Shown: positions 5,789 to 6,505 of the stretch, piece after piece
Layout of the letters: each line of letters starts with the position of its first letter
Position numbering within the stretch: position 1 is the first letter of the stretch
Source: Gammaproteobacteria bacterium
GTDB taxonomy: Bacteria; Pseudomonadota; Gammaproteobacteria; Pseudomonadales; Pseudohongiellaceae
DNA length: 6,505 nucleotides
NCBI GenBank assembly: GCA_002694855.1
Contig: NZNL01000058.1
Span: 18,152-24,656 of the forward strand
Direction of reading: 5' to 3'
Made by a program: the position numbers and the translations under genes
Notes under the pieces: model-generated
What the model was told of the DNA's origin: nothing
The model's input: only the letters and a program-made list of their open reading frames with translations
Databases searched by the model: none

Positions 5789-6505
5789 CTAGCGTGCGAT
5801 TGGCGTGCTTTCAAAAAACGGATTTCCAAAATCGTCAACGAGGTCAATTAAATATTTATTGTTTTCCTGGCAGATATAATCAGCCAGTTCCTGCCCCTCT
5901 GACCAGTTGATATCCCAGGCTATTGTCCAGGGTTCGGTGTAGGCGCCAGGATCGTCAATAGTGGCTTCATAGTGAAGAGTGTTTTTATCAGGTCTGGTGA
6001 AGTATTCAATGGTATGCAGTTGGTCTGAGTGCATGTGGCCACCGAAGTCCAGCCAGGTCTTTTCGTTATACCCAATCGTATCAACCACCAGTGTATCGTT
6101 TTCCCAATGACCCACTGAGTGACCAAAATAGCTGGGATTCAGTGTTTCCTTATCAGGATGTTGGCGACCATCCATATGGATTTCCCGCCATACATGGCCT
6201 CCGCCTTCAAAGATAATAATGATACGATCACGATGCTGAATTATTTCTGTTGGGTAGGGTGTCCCCATGGAACGTGGACCGCCTGGTGGTAAGCAAAATC
6301 CTTCGGGGTCATAGGCGACATTATTAGAAGCATTGTATTCGTGCATCGCCTTTGTCCAGGGAAGGAAGGGCACAGAGGAGTTTTCATCTCCGCCGACAAT
6401 ACGATCTGCAAAATTCCTTATATAAGGTAAGCTCCATACTCCGTCTCCCCCAAAATCTATTTTACCGTCGTTAAAGCGTGGTGCTGGAATAGTGCGGTCA
6501 AGTTC
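5789..6505 (-). CDS. conserved uncharacterised 'GHSVGHW' family protein, C-terminal part
   Basis: This is the last 238 codons of a conserved protein of unknown function, seen widely in environmental proteobacteria and Acidobacteria. The frame is open to the window edge, so its start is missing. The GTG at 6371-6373 is internal, because good family-like sequence lies before it (DFGGDGVWSLPYIRNFAD and others). In order it shows PFLPWTKAMHEYN, CLPPGGPRSMGTPYPTEIIQ, FEGGGHVWREIHMDGRQHP, SYFGHSVGHWENDTLVVDT, WLDFGGHMHSDQLHTIEYF, TIDDPGAYTEPW and, near the end, YICQENNK. The conserved His, Glu, Trp and Asp residues and the motif order suggest a beta-rich, possibly secreted domain, but no catalytic role can be assigned. 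It ends with TAG at 5789-5791 and converges on phoD; it is not part of either + strand unit. Family recognition is confident, function is not. Confidence 0.88.
   Translation of the reverse strand, partial: ELDRTIPAPRFNDGKIDFGGDGVWSLPYIRNFADRIVGGDENSSVPFLPWTKAMHEYNASNNVAYDPEGFCLPPGGPRSMGTPYPTEIIQHRDRIIIIFEGGGHVWREIHMDGRQHPDKETLNPSYFGHSVGHWENDTLVVDTIGYNEKTWLDFGGHMHSDQLHTIEYFTRPDKNTLHYEATIDDPGAYTEPWTIAWDINWSEGQELADYICQENNKYLIDLVDDFGNPFFESTPIAR

Noticed and set aside
5674..5910. A 78-residue + strand frame after the right repeat
   Set aside because: Half of it lies antisense to the conserved minus-strand gene, it starts with TTG/ATG lacking a good ribosome site, and its peptide has no recognisable motif.
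5789..6373. GTG at 6371-6373 as the start of the minus-strand gene
   Set aside because: The same frame continues without a stop to 6505 and encodes family-like sequence, so the GTG is an internal Val codon.

Overview
The window looks like a chromosomal segment of an aquatic Gram-negative bacterium, most plausibly an uncultured marine gammaproteobacterium or a relative. The evidence is protein-level: Tat signal peptides, a Sec signal peptide on an ankyrin protein, a DUF1592/DUF1552/ankyrin gene trio, a PhoD-type phosphatase, and an uncharacterised 'GHSVGHW' family common in environmental proteobacteria and Acidobacteria. The lineage call is an inference from family recall, not a search result. 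There are no RNA genes, CRISPR arrays or complete mobile elements.

Left block (1-3587, + strand) is a tight operon. It opens with the last 225 codons of a DUF1592/DUF1588/DUF1585 protein carrying a CxxCH haem motif. That gene overlaps by ATGA with a Tat-exported DUF1552 (HXXSHH) protein, followed 15 bases later by a secreted ankyrin-repeat protein of 523 residues. All three products appear to be exported, so they may form one envelope redox or enzyme complex whose biochemistry is undescribed. This is the best candidate in the window for an unknown system.

Middle block (3588-5788) holds one gene, a Tat-exported PhoD-family alkaline phosphatase/phosphodiesterase (3784-5355, + strand), visibly more AT-rich than the left operon. 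It lies between two exact copies of a 19-base direct repeat (3683-3701 and 5609-5627). Just inside the right copy is a minus-strand reading frame whose first ~25 residues resemble the start of a tyrosine integrase. Together these suggest, without proving, that phoD arrived as part of a small island. A 17-base palindrome sits 23 bases before the phoD start, and the region after the gene is rich in inverted repeats with alternative pairings and short T tracts.

Right block (5789-6505, - strand) is the C-terminal 238 codons of an uncharacterised conserved protein. Its frame stays open to the window edge, so its start lies outside. It converges on phoD.
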